This document shows positions 33,856 through 43,465 of a stretch of DNA of 64,000 nucleotides, one piece after another. The notes beneath the pieces are model-generated. The model saw only the letters and a program-made list of their open reading frames with translations, made no database searches and was not told the origin of the DNA. Each line of letters opens with the position of its first letter. The stretch's first letter is position 1. Source of the stretch: Hafnia alvei (GTDB taxonomy: Bacteria > Pseudomonadota > Gammaproteobacteria > Enterobacterales > Enterobacteriaceae); NCBI RefSeq assembly GCF_964063325.1, contig NZ_OZ061315.1:3038001-3102000 (forward strand), read 5' to 3'. Position numbers and translations under genes: made by a program.

Positions 33856-35558
33856 CACAACACCTTAACCTTGGTGACTTCACCACCGCGCGTATCCACC
33901 ACGTGCACCGCGCAAGACATGCATGGGTCAAAAGAGTGCACGGTGCGCACCACTTCCAACGGCTTTTCGATATCCTCGATAGGCGTGCCGATGAGCGCTT
34001 GCTCATACGGACCCGGCTCGTCGTTGGTGTTACGCGGGCCAGAGTTCCATGTGGAAGGCACCACCGCCTGATAGTTTTCGATCTTGCCGCCTTTAATCAC
34101 GATCCAATGCGAAAGCATACCGCGCGGTGCTTCTTCAAAGCCGACGCCGCGATACTCTTTATCTGCCAAAATTTCAGGCTTGATAAAGGCTACGTGATCG
34201 CCTGTGCCGATATTGTCGATCAGCGCCTGCCATTGTTGCAGCAGGGTATCTTTCAGTACGCAACAGCGAACCGCACGGCCAATGATGCGTCCCATGGTGG
34301 AATGCAACTGCTCGGTTTGTAATGCTTTGCCATTCAGCGTTTTATACAGACCGTTCACTTCGTTGAAGTGTTTTACGGTATCAGGATGCTTAGCCGCCAG
34401 TTTGACTAGCAGATCGGCCAGTGGGCCAACTTCCACCACTTTGCCGTAGAAGGTTGGGGATTTCACCCATGAGTATTTACCCTCATCCTGCCAGCCGGTG
34501 TAGTTCGGTTCGGTTTTGCCTTCCCAAGGTTTTAAGATCGCATCGTCTTTATACCAAGAGTGTTTGCAGCTTTCGGCAATACCGTCGATCAACCATTCGT
34601 CCTGATGGCTGGTGATGGGGCGATAGTTAGCCATGTCACCATTTTCAATATAGCCACCTGGCAGCAGGAAGCTGCCGCCTTTGGCATCGGTTGGCAGCTC
34701 TGGCACGCTTAAATAGTGCTTCGCGCCTTCGCCCAACGACAGCCATTCTGGATAGTTTGCCGCAATAATTGCCGCGTCCACTTTGTAAACCTGCTCAATG
34801 AACTCGCCCAGACGTTCAATAAACATCTTCACATACATCAAACGTTCCAGATTCAGCACGCTTGGCGCATCCAGATTGATCGGGTTAGCCACGCCACCCA
34901 CGGCCAAATTTTGGATATGTGGGGATTTTCCGCCCAAAATCGCCACCACGCGGTTGGCATCGCGCTGACATTCAAGCGCTTGCAGATAGTGGGCAACCGC
35001 AATCAGATTCACTTCCGGCGATAGTTTCATCGCCTTGTGGCCCCAATAGCCGTTGGCGAAAATACCCAGTTGACCGCTGGCGACCAGATCGCGGATTTTC
35101 TGCTGTACCTTGGCAAACTCTTCCGAGCTATTCAGCGACCACGTTGAAACACCTTTCAGCATGGCTTCGCATTTTTTGGGATCGGCGTTCAGCGCGGAGG
35201 TGATATCCACCCAGTCCAGCGCCGATAGCTGGTAAAAATGCACGATATGGTCGTGGATGCTGTGGGCGGCCACGATCAAGTTACGGATATGCTGCGCATT
35301 CACCGGCACTTCAGCACCGATCGCATTTTCCACCGCACGCACCGACGCAATGGCGTGGATAGTGGTACAAACGCCACAAATGCGCTGGACGATCATCCAC
35401 GCATCGCGCGGGTCGTTACCTTTGACAATCTCTTCCATCCCGCGCCACATGGTGCCGGATGACCAAGCCTTGGTGACTTTGCCGTTTTCAATTTCGCAGT
35501 CAATGCGCAGGTGGCCCTCGATACGGGTGATCGGGTCGATAGTAATACGTTGGCTCAT
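33855..35558 (-). CDS. hybC: Hydrogenase-2 large subunit HybC
   Basis: HybC carries the Ni-Fe active site of the periplasm-facing uptake hydrogenase-2. The 567-residue precursor has the N-terminal ligand pair in RICGVC and the C-terminal pair in DPCMSC. The sequence beyond DPCMSCAVH is a 15-residue extension removed by HybD. HybC lacks its own signal peptide and travels with HybO through Tat. The start overlaps the hybB stop by four bases. Confidence 0.96.
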   Translation of the reverse strand: MSQRITIDPITRIEGHLRIDCEIENGKVTKAWSSGTMWRGMEEIVKGNDPRDAWMIVQRICGVCTTIHAIASVRAVENAIGAEVPVNAQHIRNLIVAAHSIHDHIVHFYQLSALDWVDITSALNADPKKCEAMLKGVSTWSLNSSEEFAKVQQKIRDLVASGQLGIFANGYWGHKAMKLSPEVNLIAVAHYLQALECQRDANRVVAILGGKSPHIQNLAVGGVANPINLDAPSVLNLERLMYVKMFIERLGEFIEQVYKVDAAIIAANYPEWLSLGEGAKHYLSVPELPTDAKGGSFLLPGGYIENGDMANYRPITSHQDEWLIDGIAESCKHSWYKDDAILKPWEGKTEPNYTGWQDEGKYSWVKSPTFYGKVVEVGPLADLLVKLAAKHPDTVKHFNEVNGLYKTLNGKALQTEQLHSTMGRIIGRAVRCCVLKDTLLQQWQALIDNIGTGDHVAFIKPEILADKEYRGVGFEEAPRGMLSHWIVIKGGKIENYQAVVPSTWNSGPRNTNDEPGPYEQALIGTPIEDIEKPLEVVRTVHSFDPCMSCAVHVVDTRGGEVTKVKVL

Positions 35559-36742
35559 ACTTTAGCTTTCCCTCGGGCCTGATAATCTTTATGTACGCGT
35601 TCAAGCGATGGCAACACCGGTAAAATCCGGATTAGCAACAAATAGGCACAGACTTCAATCGCCACAAAGCCGACTGAAATCAGAATTTCTTCTGACGTTG
35701 GGAAATAGTGATAACCATTGCCCGGATTGAACGCCAGCAGAGAGTAGTTCATACGCCACAGCGCGGCGCCCAGCAGCATGCTTAGCGCGCCAAGGAACAG
35801 CATGCGCGAATCACGGCGGAATCTATCCCAATGGAATACCAGCAGCGGGAAGAGCATCAGTCCAATTTCGCACCAGAATGAAATGGAGTAACGGTTCCAC
35901 TGTGAGAGGTACTCTGACTTATCACGCAGTACAATTTCCGCAAAGCGCAGCGCGACAAACAGGATTAGGAAAATATCGATAACCTGCGTCAGCCGGTAGA
36001 ACAGCGGCTTTTCATTCGGGCCTTTACCGGCTAACCCGGCCTGTACCAGTGAACCTTCGAACACCACGATGGAGAAGCCCATAATGAATGCCGTGAGCAA
36101 CGAGAACACCGGCAGTAGCTCGTAGCTTTGCCACAGCGGATGGATTTTATTCCCCGCAGCAATCATCAGCGATCCCATTGAAGATTGGTGCATGGTTGGC
36201 AGCAGAGCGCCGAGCGCCAGAATGAAGAACATGATTTTATTCAGCCACTTCATCGGCACTTTCCAACCAAATTTCTCCAGCACGACGGGCGCAAACTCCA
36301 GCGCCATCACGCCGATATACACCGTCATACAGACCGCGGTTTCAAACAGCACCGACGAGGTATTGAAGTGTCCTGGCAGATAGAAATAAGGCAGGTTCCA
36401 GTAACGGCCCACGTCAATGGTGATTGATAATCCCCCTAACGAATAACCGAACAGGCTCGCCAACAGCGCCGGACGAACCAGCGGGTGATATTCACCTCGG
36501 TTGAAAACATACACCGCCCACGCTAGCGCCCAACCGCCACAGGCAAAACCTGTACCAATCAGCAGGTCGAATGAGATCCACAGCCCCCACGGATAACCTC
36601 CGTTCAGGTCGGCAACCGAACCAATCCCGAAGATCAAACGTTTGAGGATAAAAATGCCGCATAGCACCACAAAGGGTGCCATCACCATCACAGGCCAACT
36701 AACGAGGCGACCACCTAACGGACTGGCTTTATGTTCACTCAT
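35555..36742 (-). CDS. hybB: Hydrogenase-2 integral membrane subunit HybB
   Basis: HybB is an NrfD-family membrane protein that links the hydrogenase to the menaquinone pool. The 395-residue protein has about ten membrane segments and the family sequences DLNGGYPWGLWISFDLLIG and GDVGRYWN-like SITIDVGRYWNLPYF. I take the ATG at 36742 (MSEHKASPLGG), consistent with E. coli; the open frame starts six codons earlier. It overlaps the hybA stop by eight bases. Confidence 0.94.
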   Translation of the reverse strand: MSEHKASPLGGRLVSWPVMVMAPFVVLCGIFILKRLIFGIGSVADLNGGYPWGLWISFDLLIGTGFACGGWALAWAVYVFNRGEYHPLVRPALLASLFGYSLGGLSITIDVGRYWNLPYFYLPGHFNTSSVLFETAVCMTVYIGVMALEFAPVVLEKFGWKVPMKWLNKIMFFILALGALLPTMHQSSMGSLMIAAGNKIHPLWQSYELLPVFSLLTAFIMGFSIVVFEGSLVQAGLAGKGPNEKPLFYRLTQVIDIFLILFVALRFAEIVLRDKSEYLSQWNRYSISFWCEIGLMLFPLLVFHWDRFRRDSRMLFLGALSMLLGAALWRMNYSLLAFNPGNGYHYFPTSEEILISVGFVAIEVCAYLLLIRILPVLPSLERVHKDYQARGKAKV

Positions 36743-37718
36743 GATCATCATCTCCATCATGGTGGTTTTTGGTGTTACGACGAATCAACACAGATAGCCC
36801 CGTCAGAACCACCAGCGGCAAGATCATGCCTTTGTAAACAGTGTGCTGAATGTGCTCAGAGCGTGCGCCGGTTGAGAGTTCAGCCAGTTTTGGCATGCCT
36901 AAGTTTTCATACGGCACCCCCGCCAGCACTAATACCTGCGTTCCTCCGCCCTCTTTTTCGCCGTAGACATACGGCTGATACTTGGCGAGCGGATGCAGAT
37001 AGTTATCACCACCGTTCAGGGTTTGACGCGGATAGGCATATTCAGCCCCCGGTTTTGCCGCTAGACGCTTTTTGGCCTCAGCCAACAGATCGTCACGCGT
37101 ACCAAAGATTACCGCACCGGTTGGGCAAACCTCGACGCAGCCCGGCAGTTGGCCTTTAGTAATGCGCTCAAGCCCTTTCTGGTCGCAGAGCTGGCACTTA
37201 TGAATCTCACCAAACGGGTTGTGATAATCATATTTAGGAATGTCGAATGGACATCCCACCATGCAGTAACGACAGCCCGTACAGACGTCTGGGTCGTAAT
37301 GCACAATGCCAGTTTTGGGATCTTTCTTCAGCGCCTGTACCGGACACACCGACACACAGTTAGGGTCTACGCAGTGCATGCACTGTTTCTTGATATAGGC
37401 GTAGCCGTTTTCGACCTGATCTTTATTAACGCCGCTACCGTCTTGCCACACCTGAATGATGTTGTTGGTGTAAGGCGTTAATTTATCGTTGTTAGACCAC
37501 GTTTGTGGCCCGTTAGGATTGATCTGGTTTTTATTCAGCTTCTGACACTCGGCCACGCAGGCTTGGCAACCTACGCACAGCGTTGAGTCATACAGCATGC
37601 CGACCGCACCGGGGATCGGCGGTTTGTTTTCCACCGCCGCCTGCGCGGTACTTGATGTTACCGTGCCCGCTGCCAGCGCCCCCGCAGAGGCAAACTTAAT
37701 AAAGTTTCTTCTGTTCAC
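36735..37718 (-). CDS. hybA: Hydrogenase-2 ferredoxin-like subunit HybA
   Basis: HybA passes electrons between HybO and HybB. The 327-residue protein begins with a Tat signal (MNRRNFIKFASAGAL), has four cysteine clusters for [4Fe-4S] centres (CVGCQACVAEC; CMHCVDPNCVSVCP; CTGCRYCMVGCP; CQLC...CVEVCP) and ends with a membrane anchor (MILPLVVLTGLSVLI). Confidence 0.95.
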   Translation of the reverse strand: MNRRNFIKFASAGALAAGTVTSSTAQAAVENKPPIPGAVGMLYDSTLCVGCQACVAECQKLNKNQINPNGPQTWSNNDKLTPYTNNIIQVWQDGSGVNKDQVENGYAYIKKQCMHCVDPNCVSVCPVQALKKDPKTGIVHYDPDVCTGCRYCMVGCPFDIPKYDYHNPFGEIHKCQLCDQKGLERITKGQLPGCVEVCPTGAVIFGTRDDLLAEAKKRLAAKPGAEYAYPRQTLNGGDNYLHPLAKYQPYVYGEKEGGGTQVLVLAGVPYENLGMPKLAELSTGARSEHIQHTVYKGMILPLVVLTGLSVLIRRNTKNHHDGDDDHE

Positions 37719-37720
37719 GG

Positions 37721-38875
37721 TTATTCCCCCCGTGAATCATGGTGCTCAGCGTGGCTTTTCTCAGCGTTTTGGCGCTCCGACTCATGGCGCTTTTGCTGGC
37801 GACCAAGCTCACGTACCGTCATCAAGCTGACCCCAATCAGGATCCCCAAAGCACCGCCAATCAGACCGGTCGCCGTTGGTGAAATATGCCCACCTTCGCG
37901 GTTAGCCACGCCGGGTTTGTCCACACGCGGCGTTGGATTTTCAACGTTCGCCAGTTGGAAAATTCCTTTCGTGAAGCCGACGCCCTGCTCGTTACAGCCG
38001 TAGCACGGATGACCAATGCCCACAGGCCAGATACCGCCGCCAATATCACAGAATTCTAACGTTGAGCAGTTGCCGTAAGTCTCAGGGCCTTTACAGCCTA
38101 GATGATACAAACACCAACCTTGACGATGACCGTAATCGCCAAATTCTTTGGCAAAACGACCCGCATCAAAATGAGGACGACGTTCGCAGTTTTCGTGAAT
38201 TAAACGTTCATAGGCAAACAGCGGACGATGCTTGCTGTCTAGCTCAGGCAGCTTGCCGTAGGTGATGTAATACACCACGGTGGTCAGGAAGTTATGCGGG
38301 TTTGGCGGGCAACCAGGGATGTTGATGACCGGTTTGCCGATGGCTTCTTCAAGGCTGACCGCGCCGGTTGGGTTGCCTCCGGTGGCAGGGACACCGCCCC
38401 ATGCAGCGCAGGAACCAATAGCGATAACCGCTGCCGCATCGGCCGCGGCGCGACGAATATGATCGACAATAGGCTCACCGGCGACCATGCAATAAACGCC
38501 ACCGTCTTTTAACGGAATGGAGCCATCAACAACCAGAACATATTTGCCTTTATAACGCTTCATCGCGTTATGTTTATTCTCTTCGGCTTGATGTCCGAAG
38601 GCCGCTGACAGCACCTCATGATATTCGAGTGAAATAGTATTGAGGATCAGGTTCTCAATTGTTGGGTGCGTGGCACGCAACAGAGACTCAGTACAGCCGG
38701 TACATTCTTGAGCGCCAATCCAGATAACGGGTGGTCTCTGTGGATTTGTGATTGCCGCAGCCATTTCTGCTGCCGCATTGGAACTTAGCCCTAGTGTAGC
38801 GGCCATACCCGCACACAACTTCATGAAGTCACGACGGTTCACACCGTGAGCGGATAGAAAGTTATCCTCAGCCAT
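37721..38875 (-). CDS. hybO: Hydrogenase-2 small subunit HybO
   Basis: HybO is the iron-sulfur small subunit that pairs with HybC. The 384-residue precursor has a twin-arginine signal (NRRDFMKLCAGMAATLGL), proximal-cluster cysteines in GAQECTGCTESLL, medial and distal cluster ligands in CERRPHFD...CKGPETYGNC and HPCYGCNE, and a C-terminal anchor helix (GLIGGALGILIGVSLMTV). It is the first gene of hybOABCDE; a perfect FNR box lies upstream. Confidence 0.96.
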   Translation of the reverse strand: MAEDNFLSAHGVNRRDFMKLCAGMAATLGLSSNAAAEMAAAITNPQRPPVIWIGAQECTGCTESLLRATHPTIENLILNTISLEYHEVLSAAFGHQAEENKHNAMKRYKGKYVLVVDGSIPLKDGGVYCMVAGEPIVDHIRRAAADAAAVIAIGSCAAWGGVPATGGNPTGAVSLEEAIGKPVINIPGCPPNPHNFLTTVVYYITYGKLPELDSKHRPLFAYERLIHENCERRPHFDAGRFAKEFGDYGHRQGWCLYHLGCKGPETYGNCSTLEFCDIGGGIWPVGIGHPCYGCNEQGVGFTKGIFQLANVENPTPRVDKPGVANREGGHISPTATGLIGGALGILIGVSLMTVRELGRQQKRHESERQNAEKSHAEHHDSRGE

Positions 38876-38956
38876 TCGTAGTATTCCTTAGATGCGCATT
38901 CGTCTGGCGGAATGCTTAGGTAGTGAAATGCTAAGGATTAACCCTACTGGTTGTGG

Positions 38957-38970
38957 TTGATCTTTATCAA
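38957..38970. promoter_or_regulatory. Perfect FNR box upstream of hybO
   Basis: TTGATCTTTATCAA matches the FNR consensus TTGAT-N4-ATCAA exactly and lies about 82 bp before the hybO start. Anaerobic activation of the hydrogenase-2 operon is expected. The rest of 38971-39290 is AT-rich with no gene that I can support. Confidence 0.85.
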
Positions 38971-39293
38971 GTTGAGAAGGATTAGTGGAAGGTCAATACG
39001 AATAATGTGAATAAAACCGATTCAGCGGAAATTAAATAGCACAAATATTCCACAATATTATTATTTTCAGGAATTGAAAATATAGGTTTCGAGATTACTT
39101 TCGTACGAGTTTTCTTAATTTAGAGAAATAGCTAAATGAGAGTGGTTTGTATTAATGCCATTAAGTCAGAATTAAATAAATTAAATTCATTTAGTTCTAT
39201 TTATTTGGTTCTATTATTTAGTTAAATAATTATTTAAGCAGCAGCGCGGAATTAGCATTTACCCTGCCAGCTTCACTTTAGCAACGAGTTAGC

Positions 39294-39427
39294 AAGACCC
39301 CCTCCCAGCCTCCCCCTTCGCGGGGGGTGGAGCAGATCGAGGATCTTACAAACATCATCGAACGGTTCCCTCCCCTGTGAAAGGGAGGGTTAGGGTGGGG
39401 TATGAGCTAAGGTGGGGTAGGGTTTAA
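39294..39427. repeat. G/C-tract palindromic repeat element downstream of the GH31 gene
   Basis: CCCCCTCCCAGCCTCCCCC-TTCG-CGGGGGG is followed by a second hairpin, CCCTCCC-CTGTGAAA-GGGAGGG, then TTAGGGTGGGG repeats. The wording resembles dispersed palindromic intergenic repeats common in enterobacteria and pseudomonads. It lies between the hyb promoter region and the 3' end of the glycosidase gene and may act as its terminator. Confidence 0.55.
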
Positions 39428-39433
39428 GCTGAC

Positions 39434-41797
39434 TTAAAGGCTAAAGCTTGTGCACTGCACGCCGTTCACATACAGCTTACGCTGTTCGCTTTGTGGTAGA
39501 CGGATAACGATTTCCTTCCACGCCGGCTGGAAATCACCTTTGTGGGTAAACGTTACGTCGATACGTTGGTTATCAGTCGCGATCTCCCAATTCAGCCACA
39601 GGGCCTGCCCTTCTCGCCAAGCATAGGTTTCACCATCGTCATCAAACAACATGCCGCGATCGCTACCTTTACCCATCGGTGGGAACAGCATCAATTCACG
39701 AGAATCATCCGCAGCAGAATCTACGAATGCGGTACGTCCTGACAACGGTAGCATCGCCCCAGCGCGCACCATCAGCGGCAAGCGCTCTAGAGGAGCCTCC
39801 ACGGCGATTGTCTGACCGCCGCTAAACCACTGCCCGGTGTAGAAATTATACCAACCGCTTTCGTTGGCAGGCAGATAGATGTCACGCTGGCGCTGCCCTT
39901 GCTCCACCACGCTCGCCACCAGCAAATCCTTACCCAACATAAAATCGTCGGTTTCTGCGAAGGTCGCCGCATCATTTTCATGATCGAGGAAGGTCGGACG
40001 CAGCATCGGCTCATCGTTTTCACTCGCCTGCCACAGCAAAGTATAAAAATACGGCAGTAGACGATAGCGCAGCACGATGGCATCACGAATAGCCGGTGTC
40101 ACCGCCGGATACATCCATGGTTCATTCACCGTGTGATCGTCGTTCCACGAGTGAATAGTAAAGCGTGGGTGCATCACGCCGTTTTGAACCCAGCGCACAA
40201 GCAGCTCGGCATCTGGTTTGTCGCCGGAGAATCCACCGACATCATGACCCACATTATATAAGCCAGACAGACTCATCCCCACGCCCATACGCGTGTTGTA
40301 ACGCAAAGTCTGCCAGCTAGTTCGGTTGTCGCCGCTCCACGTTTGGACATAGCGCTGCATGCCTGCGCAGCCGGAGCGTGAGATCAAATAAGGACGCTGC
40401 TTAGGGGCAAAACGCTGCTGCGCCTCTAAAGAAGCTCGCATCATCAACAACGGCATTACCGGTCGGATCTGTTTAATCGCGATTTCCTGACCAAACCCAT
40501 GACAGCGCGCCTCGCCGTCCCAGACTTCATATTCGTTATTATCGTTCCACGTCGAGCCAATACCCATTTCTAACAGTTGCTGGGTTACGTTGTCTTGCCA
40601 CCACTTCACCGTGGCTGGATTAGTGAAATCAAGGTGGGAACCTTCGTCATCCCAGAACACCGAGCGCTCAGCGCAGTCCGCTTCTGAATCACGGATGAAT
40701 AATCCCTGCTGCGCCACTTCCTGATACTTAGGGTGATCCTGCAACAAACATGGTTTGATATTCGCTGCCAGTTTGATCCCTGCGTCGAGGAAAGCCTGCG
40801 ACATCACCTTTGGCTGAGGCACTTTGTCGTAGTTCCAGTTAAACACATAGCGCTTGTTGTTAATTGAGGTATAACCCGATGACAGCTGGAATGAGTCGCA
40901 CGGAATATCGTGCTCACGGCACAGCTCGATAAACTTCATCAGCTGATTTTGCGCATCCGGCGCATCGGTGTAGTGCATGGTGGAGCCGCTATAGCCAAGG
41001 CTCCACTTTGGTCCGAAAAATGTTTTACCGGTCAGTCGCACAAAGGCTTTGGTGACGTCCAGAACCTTGGGCCCAACAAACATGTAATAGTCTAAGTCAC
41101 CGGCTTCCGCCTGATAGCGGCGGTAGGCTAAATGGTAGTTATCCAGCTCATTGCCTAGGTCCAGCATGGTGCTGGTGAGGTTGTCATAAAACAGGCCGAA
41201 GCTAACGTCTGCTTTACGCGTAATCGTAAATGGAATGTGCTTATACAGCGGATCGGTTGACGCTGCGTTGTAGCCCATCGCATCCAAATTGCGCATTTCA
41301 TAGCGCCCACCGGTACGGTTAAGATCGCCTGCTTTTTCGCCCAAGCCGTAGTAGCTTTCGGTTGGGAAACGACGCTGATAATGGGCCACGCCGTCACCGT
41401 GCGCATTGAGAAGATAAGCGCTGGTTGGGCGGTCTGCCGCCAACGGCAGCCATTCACCGGCATCGCTACAATATTCCCACTCTAGCCACAGCGGTTGGTG
41501 TACCGTCACCCGCATTTTGTCAGTGCAAATAGACAGTTCATTATCACGCTGTACCAGCTCAAAAGCTGGCAGTGTGAAACCCTCGGTGCTTTCACGGTCA
41601 CGCCCCTCCCAAGGCACATCCGTTTGCGGGGCAATACTCCACGTACGGTTCAGCGCCAGTTCACCGCGCTGCTTTATCAGCACGCGGAACAGCCCTGATT
41701 CTAAAATGTAGATGCGGAATAAATGCTGACCATCGACTTTTAACTCAACGTGATCGGCTGCTTGGCGATTTAGGATCCAGTTTTTCAACGTTTTCAT
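39434..41797 (-). CDS. GH31-family alpha-glycosidase
   Basis: The 787-residue protein is a cytoplasmic (no signal peptide) GH31 glycosidase. The catalytic nucleophile is the first aspartate of STWNDNNEYEVW; YYGLGEKAGDLNRTG, WSLGYSGSTMHYTD and the acid/base region WSGDNRTSW also fit. The WNDxNE form is nearer alpha-glucosidases than the YicI xylosidase, but the substrate is unproven. I start at ATG 41797 (GGAAGAA upstream); the open frame extends 24 codons earlier into the transporter gene. It is cotranscribed with the MFS gene, 28 bases upstream, suggesting hydrolysis of an imported alpha-glycoside. Confidence 0.88.
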   Translation of the reverse strand: MKTLKNWILNRQAADHVELKVDGQHLFRIYILESGLFRVLIKQRGELALNRTWSIAPQTDVPWEGRDRESTEGFTLPAFELVQRDNELSICTDKMRVTVHQPLWLEWEYCSDAGEWLPLAADRPTSAYLLNAHGDGVAHYQRRFPTESYYGLGEKAGDLNRTGGRYEMRNLDAMGYNAASTDPLYKHIPFTITRKADVSFGLFYDNLTSTMLDLGNELDNYHLAYRRYQAEAGDLDYYMFVGPKVLDVTKAFVRLTGKTFFGPKWSLGYSGSTMHYTDAPDAQNQLMKFIELCREHDIPCDSFQLSSGYTSINNKRYVFNWNYDKVPQPKVMSQAFLDAGIKLAANIKPCLLQDHPKYQEVAQQGLFIRDSEADCAERSVFWDDEGSHLDFTNPATVKWWQDNVTQQLLEMGIGSTWNDNNEYEVWDGEARCHGFGQEIAIKQIRPVMPLLMMRASLEAQQRFAPKQRPYLISRSGCAGMQRYVQTWSGDNRTSWQTLRYNTRMGVGMSLSGLYNVGHDVGGFSGDKPDAELLVRWVQNGVMHPRFTIHSWNDDHTVNEPWMYPAVTPAIRDAIVLRYRLLPYFYTLLWQASENDEPMLRPTFLDHENDAATFAETDDFMLGKDLLVASVVEQGQRQRDIYLPANESGWYNFYTGQWFSGGQTIAVEAPLERLPLMVRAGAMLPLSGRTAFVDSAADDSRELMLFPPMGKGSDRGMLFDDDGETYAWREGQALWLNWEIATDNQRIDVTFTHKGDFQPAWKEIVIRLPQSEQRKLYVNGVQCTSFSL

Positions 41798-41825
41798 TGT
41801 GTTATTCTTCCAAAAATTTAAAGGA

Positions 41826-43133
41826 TCAGGCCTGACGTGGCTTCTGACGACGTTCGGCAATAAAAGCAATCAGGAATACGGCGCCAATCAGGTCAAAGAA
41901 GCCCATGGCGATAAAGAGCGGGTTGTAGCCGATTTTGTCGGCGGTCACGCCAATCAGCAGTGAGAACAAGAAACTGGCGATCCACGCAAAGGAACCACGC
42001 ATCCCGTTCACGGTGGCCATTTGGCCTTTATCGAATGATTCAACCACCAAGGCGCTCAACATGCAGGAAATGACCTGATGACCAAAGCCGCCAACGGAAA
42101 TCAACGCAATGGTGATGTAGGGGTCTTTGGTGATAGCCACCAGCGCCAGTGAGATCATCAGGAACGCACCGGTTACCGAGCTGGCTACGATAGAGTTGAC
42201 GCGAGAGGTGCCAAAGACTTTGGCGTAAATCCGCGTGAGGTATCCGCTGGCTACGCTGCCTAAATCTGCTGCCAAGAACGGTAGCCAAGCAAACATCGCA
42301 ATCTGTTTAAGATCCATGCCACGTTCGTTAGCTAAATAGAGCGGAACCCAAAAACTCAGCACGGCCCATGCCGGTTCAGCCATAAAGGCTGGAATGGCGA
42401 TACCATAGAAGCGTTTATTTTTAGATACCGTGGCTAATGCTTTGAGGAACGGTAACTTAACCGACGCAGGTTCATTATCCTGCTTGATATATTCCAGCTC
42501 AGATTTGCTTAAATTCGGGTGTTGTTCTGGATTGTGGTAGAACAGCCACCACAGCACCACCCACAGCATGGCCAGAACGCCAGAGAACATAAATGCGCCC
42601 TGCCAGCCAAATGAAACATGGGCAACCACGATAATCGGCGGCGCCAGCATTGCGCCAATCGAGAACCCGACGCCAGCCCAGCCCGCCGCAATTGGGCGCT
42701 CTTTTTTCGGGAACCATTCACCGATAGTTTTGGCATTGGCTGGCGTTGCCGCGGCTTCCGCGCCGCCCATAAAGAAGCGCAGAATCGCGAGCTGCATCCA
42801 ACTGCCGGCTCCCGCATGGAGCATACACATTAACGCCCAAATCCCCGCGCAAATCAGAAATCCAATCTTCAGGCCGATCACGTCGATAAGCCAGCCGCAC
42901 AGCGGTTGAAACACGGTATAGGCAATCTGAAAGGCACCCACAATCCACGAATACTGTTCGGTGGTCATCCCTAGGCTGGTTTTCAGCTCTGGTGCCAAAA
43001 TCCCTAGCGAGTTACGCGTGATGTAGTTGACCGTCACCCCCAGCAGGAACAGCGCTAACATCCACCAGCGTAGATTCTTAATCTTGCGTTTTTCCTTTAC
43101 AGCCACAGCCGGTTGATTCATATCAAGACTCAT
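41826..43133 (-). CDS. MFS transporter, anion:cation symporter family
   Basis: The 435-residue protein has twelve membrane helices and resembles the ExuT/phthalate-type ACS family: NYITRNSLGILAPELKTSLGMT, GWLIDVIGLKIGF, and RFFMGGAEAAATPANAKTIGEWFPKKER. ACS members usually carry hexuronates, galactarate or similar organic acids, so an acidic glycoside (for example with a uronic acid group) is a reasonable guess. AGGGGATCACC precedes the ATG. It forms an operon with the GH31 gene and is divergent from a LacI regulator. Confidence 0.88.
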   Translation of the reverse strand: MSLDMNQPAVAVKEKRKIKNLRWWMLALFLLGVTVNYITRNSLGILAPELKTSLGMTTEQYSWIVGAFQIAYTVFQPLCGWLIDVIGLKIGFLICAGIWALMCMLHAGAGSWMQLAILRFFMGGAEAAATPANAKTIGEWFPKKERPIAAGWAGVGFSIGAMLAPPIIVVAHVSFGWQGAFMFSGVLAMLWVVLWWLFYHNPEQHPNLSKSELEYIKQDNEPASVKLPFLKALATVSKNKRFYGIAIPAFMAEPAWAVLSFWVPLYLANERGMDLKQIAMFAWLPFLAADLGSVASGYLTRIYAKVFGTSRVNSIVASSVTGAFLMISLALVAITKDPYITIALISVGGFGHQVISCMLSALVVESFDKGQMATVNGMRGSFAWIASFLFSLLIGVTADKIGYNPLFIAMGFFDLIGAVFLIAFIAERRQKPRQA

Positions 43134-43292
43134 GGTGATCCCCTGGTCGCAGTAGCAATATGCCGTCGGCCGAACACATCGTTGGTATAGAGCTTTTTGA
43201 AATGTGTCTTACCAATAAGAATATCGCTATTTATGACTATATATTTGATTTTTAATTTAATTATCCATTTTTGTGACCAAGATAACGCTTGT

Positions 43293-43308
43293 AATTGGTC
43301 GACCAATT
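43293..43308. promoter_or_regulatory. Candidate LacI-family operator in the divergent region
   Basis: AATTGGTCGACCAATT is a perfect 16-bp palindrome with a central CG, the hallmark of LacI/GalR operators. It lies 160 bp before the MFS start and 158 bp before the regulator start, in the 332-bp divergent gap, which holds no gene. Confidence 0.65.
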
Positions 43309-43465
43309 GAGAGTAAAGAAGTTAAAAACGTGGGGATACGCACTTTTTTGCAAAGATTTTCATGCGACTCTTGGAATTCACTGTTTTCGGTCAAAAACTC
43401 CCGTTGTGTGGCGATTATTGGCTTATGAAAATTTTGTCATTTTCGAATTTGAACGAGATCACAAA

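Noticed and set aside
43295..43465. An N-terminal extension of the LacI-family regulator
   Set aside because: The extra 57 codons overlap the palindromic operator, have no family resemblance, and would place the helix-turn-helix far from the N-terminus.
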